Below are positions 59,541-64,000 of a DNA stretch of 64,000 nt, piece by piece (within the stretch, counting starts at the first letter, position 1; each line of letters opens with the position of its first letter). Source of the stretch: Liquidambar formosana (Eukaryota; Streptophyta; Magnoliopsida; Saxifragales; Altingiaceae); contig CM077822.1 in the NCBI GenBank assembly GCA_039720395.1, forward strand, positions 21,163,267 through 21,227,266. The letters run 5' to 3'. Position numbers and translations under genes: made by a program. The notes under the pieces are model-generated. The model ran no database searches. It worked only from the letters and a program-made list of their open reading frames with translations, and had not been told where the DNA came from.

Positions 59541-60529
59541 TTTCATCAACTTGGATGCATGTCACTAACTCGAATAGTTCGCCTCTTGCTCCCCTACAAG
59601 AACTTACCCATCAACACATATTCATTTTATTCACGCATCTTATTATTTCAAGTCCTATTTTTCATCAATCATATGTACTTGTAAATAGCCATAGCAACGT
59701 GAACCTTGCTTTTAATAGTAAAATACTAACTTCCAACTTTTAGCATAGCAATAAAACTAACTTTGCCCATGCTTTGAAAATGTTTGGCATATACACCACT
59801 GTTGTTACATTTCTAAAAAGGGATATGAAGCATTCATATATGGTTTGGAGATGGGATAATTGATCTGGGTTTAACTATCCAGGTAACTTTAACATCTTAC
59901 CACTTATGCCAATGGTGAGTAATTTGATCTCAATATAAGGAAACATATATACAACAAATAACATAAAGAGAGAGAAAAATAGAATATATAAGGGGTATCT
60001 GTTATCCAATTTTCATTAATACCCGAGTTGCAACCCACAATGGTTATTTGTTGAATTGATTAAACCAAAGATTTGTTCTTAGTTTACCGCAGGTATATGG
60101 TCGTGTTAATTTCTCTCTAAAAAAATTGTACGGTTGCGTTAATTTAGCTCTCAAAAAGTTATATATATGTTGAGGGATATATTTGTAGATTGCCATGCAT
60201 TGTGACGCAAAACAAAATAGAAGACATTTGTGCCTGGTGTTCGTAGTCACGACAATTGTGGTGGTGGTGGTGGCGGCGGTGATGGTAATAGTAGGGACAG
60301 GGGAAATTATGATCGTGGTAGTGATAAAGTTTTGATGGTAGTAGTGGTAAAGTTATGATGGTGGTGTGGATCGAGTCTAGATTTAATAGAGATGGTCGTT
60401 GTAATGGTGATCAACAAGTTGGTAATTATCAAAGATATTTCCTTGTGTTTCTCTATGATGAAGAAGCACAACTTCAGCAACCTTCTTCGGGCGGTGTCAA
60501 GTCCGGGGTACAAAGAAGCCATTTTAATA
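59541..60529. other. Gene-free spacer with GGT-rich patch
   Basis: AT-rich DNA. Positions 60,252-60,420 are GGT/GGC-rich and would encode glycine-rich sequence (NYDRGSDK-like) in one frame. It stops quickly and is not supported as a gene. Confidence 0.4.
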
Positions 60530-61965
60530 TTGAATAAACAAAGAGTTTGGTTTAGAGGGACAGGAAATGTCAAATTTTTGGTGTAAAGGAATGAGTGGTT
60601 AAATTTCATTTTACAATGCACATCTACAGGGCCTCAACCCTATTTAGTTAACTGACAATGACAAATCAATGGCAATAAGTCAATTTATGAACACTAAACC
60701 TGTAGATGTCCAATAACATTTTGCTAGATGGCTTTGACATATCAAAAAGGGAAAAAATAGTGACAGTAATGGGTTCGCGTAAAAAAATTTACCCTCTTGC
60801 GTAAAAAATGAGCAACAGATCACAGATCACGTGCAATGCATGTGTGTATGTTTCATTCTCGTGTGAGAATTTATTAGAGTTCCTTTAACATCATCTTTCG
60901 TTGAAAAATAGTCACAAAAAAAAAAGTGTATACATTGTTGAAATCAAAGTTTTAATTGGTTGAACTAAAATAATTATAAAAGTATTATTGAAAAAATATT
61001 TTATGGTATAAGAATAAACTATATATTATACTATTTGAAGAAAAAAAAAGTCATGTCTTGTTCTCCCATGCACCCAAAGAGAAAGGAAAATGAAAACTAT
61101 ATATTTATCTTGGGTTGGCTTGGGGCCTCAAAGAAGTCAACTTGATGCCTGAAATTATGTTCTAAGCTCAATCTAACCCAAAGCAACTTAGGCTTTGTGC
61201 CTAAAGAGCAATTGCTGCTAGATGAATCCAATCAGGCATTATACTTTTTCTTTTTTCTCTTTTCTTTTTTGTATCAGGCTCTGTTGTGGCCGGTTAGCAT
61301 AAGTACTCCCCATTCGAATATTAAAATGTAGAAGGAAAGGAAAAAATAAATACTTGAAATTGTTTATAAATGAACTTGATATTGATTATTTTTCTTTGCT
61401 TGACCTTTTTCAAGATCCAAACAAAGACCTGGTAGAAAGTGAAAATTATTTGTTTCTTGAAAAAGTTTATAAATTCCTTCCAAAACAAAATAAATAAATA
61501 AATAATAAGTTTCTCGGATAATTAGCAATTAACAATGTGGGAGAAAATGTAGGTACATAAAGGATCTCAATAGTGCTGTACTTCAATCCATTACAAAGTA
61601 TCACCTTTAAGTTAGAGAAATGCTATAAATAGCTCCTAGTTACAGCAGTGCACTTGATGTGGCATGAGTTGGTTGACAAAAATATCCTCTAAGTCAATTA
61701 TTCAATATCGTTACAAGAGGTCCATCACTACATCACGTGTTGTCTATATGGTGCTACTTATAGCATTTCCCATCTAGTTATCCACATGATAAGAAAGTTG
61801 CTACTTTCCTTCACTCTTCAGTGCTCCTATTGTAATTTGTAATCATACATGGACTTTAGGGTTGCAAACGAACCTGACGTTTGTTTAACAAAGAAGAAAC
61901 ACACTTCCGTGATAGCCCATCATTTCTTTTTGTAATAACAAGTATGTGGGGCTCATATGGCATGT
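60530..61965. repeat. Duplicated block, copy C (partial)
   Basis: It matches copy B from about 41,650 to 42,770: AATAAACAAAG.GTTTGGTTTAGA, CATTTTACAATGCACATCTACAG, GATGGCTTTGACATAT, GCCTAAAGAGCAATT and TTTTTGTAATAA. It lacks copy B's 42,210 MITE and copy A's solo LTR, and it has its own MITE at 61,615. Confidence 0.75.
61615..61771. mobile_element. Foldback MITE in copy C
   Basis: GAGAAATGCTATAAATAGC at the left pairs with GCTACTTATAGCATTTCCC at the right (157 bp). The AAATGCTA terminus suggests kinship with the GGGTAATGCTA family at 15,510. Confidence 0.68.
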
Positions 61966-62146
61966 GTCCTCGTATTCACAAGTACAGATCCAAATGAACA
62001 AATTCAAACTTGAAAAGGATCTTTCTGATTCTCGAAGAATGAGGATTGATCGAGAACTCCAAGGATGAATTGAAAAAGAAATCTTTATTGTTGTCTTTTA
62101 TATACAAAATAATCTTGCAGAATCTAAACATGTTACAAACTCTAAC

Positions 62147-62275
62147 GGCACGTTTGTTTAACCGAAATCGGAAGGGAATGGAATGAGATTTTAATAGTAA
62201 AGGAGATTTCAACAATGGGTGTAGCCTTTCAATTTCATTTCATTCCATTCTGATTCGGACCAAATAAAAGAACTA
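62147..62275. mobile_element. Tourist-like MITE
   Basis: GTTTGTTTAACCGAAATCGG with GGAATGGAATGAG at the left is complementary to CATTTCATTCCATTCTGATTC with GGACCAAATAAAAG at the right. The GTTTGTTT terminus fits PIF/Harbinger-derived MITEs, so the Harbinger at 50.6 kb could be related. Confidence 0.6.
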
Positions 62276-62628
62276 GATAGTCATCCACACCTTCCTCTAT
62301 CCTTATCGTATACAATTTAATATACATTTTGTGTGTATATTAAAGGACTAGCTCGTGTTTAAAAATTCTAACATTTTGTGTGTATGGGGAGTAGAAACAT
62401 GGATGTACACTCCAAAGAATTCTTAACCACTAGACCACTTAATGCTTATGTGAAAAATTTCACAACACATATTATTTAAAGTCTAAATGTATACATTTTA
62501 TTTTTGGGTATTATTTTAATTATTTATTATTATTTTAATTATATAACCGGTCCAACCGGTGACCAGATGGTTGAACCAGTGACCCAACCTCCAGATCGGG
62601 TCAATGACTGGTTTGGGTTTAATAACTA

Positions 62629-63058
62629 TAATGTGTACGTGGCTTAGATATTTCTTCAGTAATCGCTTGGAGATAGAAAAAAGTAACTCAGATGGATGGC
62701 AACACATTGAGACTTCATTTGAGATCCATCACAACAAGTGTGGGGACGTATGGAACCAAGTGAAAAGGTGTGGGGTTCATCTAAGATCAAGGAAGACAAT
62801 GTGCCAATGATGATACACTATAACTCTTCATTTCACGTACCATTCGACACTAGATGAAGAAGAAGAAGGAGCAGAGGAAGATATTATTAGTAAACGTACT
62901 AGGAGAAGGCTCGTTGAGGAGGAAGCAAGTGGAAGTCCACACCCTAAAAGGATGAGAGGAAACACCAACACAGTGCTTAAACTTAATGACAAAGAATCAT
63001 CCTAGCAAGCATCTGGCCAGCATCACAGCTCACGCATCCTCTGTCTACAGAAGTAAAG
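62629..63058 (+). pseudogene. TNL relic 3: C-terminal end only
   Basis: It matches TNL positions 26,668-27,118: WLRYF, SDGWQHIET, VKRCGVH, MIHYNSSFH, the acidic run, TRRRLVEEEA, PKRMRGN and LKLNDKESS. A one-base loss near 62,790 and a four-base insertion near 62,838 (CGTACCATTCG) break the frame. The upstream edge near 62,629 is sharp: no LRR or NB-ARC sequence precedes it. Homology also stops abruptly in the 3' flank at about 63,058. Confidence 0.83.
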
Positions 63059-64000
63059 GCAAAAAATGGGTGTAGTGGCATTCCTTAAAATTGATTCTAC
63101 AACATCTACTATAGTGATAACTACAAATAAGAGTGACAATTCAAAATAGTGGTATTTCATGAATTCCTTAAAATTGATTCTATAAAATGAACTATAGTGA
63201 TAACTACAACATTTTAAAATATTCTAATTCAAGGTGATAGATTTATGCCTTCAACCCTATGTAAAATTTCTTGAATTGTTTAATTTCGAATTGGACAACC
63301 AAACAAGCCATAACTTATTGAAATTAACTGGTTGAAGCATGGAAAAAGGTCATTGTTCTTGAAACTGATTTTAATTTGGTTTCTCAAAAATTCTCTAGTC
63401 AATGAGTAGTTGGCCACTAGGATACGACAACTAGAAGCATGCTATTAAGTGTGCACTCACAATAGTAGGTCGCAATCTTTGTTCATTTTTATTCAAATAC
63501 ATTTTCATAAGCCTTTTTTGTAGTGAAAAATGATGGTTGCCTTCAGGGATGGAAATAGGAATTCACATTAGGGTCAATTTTTTATTTTATTGTAATTCAA
63601 TAAATTAAAAAAAATCCCTTCAAAGAAAACTAAGGGAATCTCATTCAAATTTTCTTAGTATCGCTTGTCTACATAATTTAGTATCTTCATGAATGAAGTT
63701 CTTGGCCTGCTACCAAAAAAAAAAATGTAATCACTATCAAGGGCAAAGCCAAATGTGACCTAGGGAGTCCACTAGCCCTAAAAGAACACAAATCAAGACT
63801 GGTGTACGTTTCGTTTGGATATATATCCTAGATTTTTATTATTATCCCCAATGCCAAACTGTGAAGATTTTTGGCTTACAAATTCTTAAACCCAATTCCT
63901 TGCAAGCTCCTTTCCAACAAACCACCCAAGCTCCCTTATAATATATATAGATAAGAGAATCAAGAGTAGATACAACCTCGACACCATTAATGAATGTCAA
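63059..64000. other. Gene-free end of window
   Basis: AT-rich. An imperfect direct repeat of TTCCTTAAAATTGATTCTA with TATAGTGATAACTACAA occurs at about 63,081-63,128 and 63,164-63,211 (period 83 bp). Nothing else was recognised. Confidence 0.6.

Overview
The window reads as nuclear DNA of a eudicot plant. It is AT-rich and intron-bearing, and it carries a TIR-NBS-LRR (TNL) immune receptor gene with the canonical four-exon layout. The surrounding transposons are typical of plant genomes: hAT, Mutator-like, Stowaway, PIF/Harbinger, Helitron, TRIM and a Sirevirus-like copia element. I cannot name the species. No tRNA, rRNA or CRISPR locus was seen.

Layout. Positions 1-16 kb are copy A of an old duplicated block. 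Copy A has been expanded by a 1.5-kb hAT element, a 0.5-kb solo LTR, a 7.1-kb Mutator-like element (MULE) and several MITEs. Positions 16.6-20.5 kb hold a MITE cluster and a GC-rich non-autonomous Mutator-like element that ends about 400 bp before the TNL start codon. Positions 20.9-27.1 kb hold the only apparently functional host gene, a 1200-residue TNL. Positions 28.3-29.4 kb hold a TRIM with an exact 5-bp target duplication. Positions 29.6-36.0 kb hold a young 6.4-kb retrotransposon with near-identical 1082-bp LTRs that encodes only Gag. Positions 37.0-45.0 kb are copy B of the duplicated block. Copy B preserves empty sites for most insertions in copy A. Positions 45-50.6 kb are gene-free and hold MITEs and tandem repeats. 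Positions 50.6-56.2 kb hold a PIF/Harbinger transposon with both of its genes and all catalytic acidic residues. Positions 56.4-57.3 kb are a deleted TNL relic. Positions 60.5-62.0 kb are a partial copy C of the block. Positions 62.6-63.06 kb are a third TNL relic.

Interpretation. The order block A + TNL, block B + TNL relic, block C + TNL relic suggests tandem duplication of a segment of roughly 10-15 kb carrying an immune receptor. Two receptor copies then decayed and transposons entered the copies unequally. Because the copies can be compared, several insertions can be defined to the base, by target-site duplications plus paralogous empty sites.

The most unusual items are: a MULE that holds, in antisense, the promoter and first exon of a germin-like gene; a gag-only Sirevirus-like element with three zinc knuckles and palindromic LTRs; a TRIM whose two LTRs end differently; a TNL relic in which a deletion joins the NB-ARC domain directly to the C-terminal tail; and a 94-nt imperfect hairpin just downstream of the TNL.
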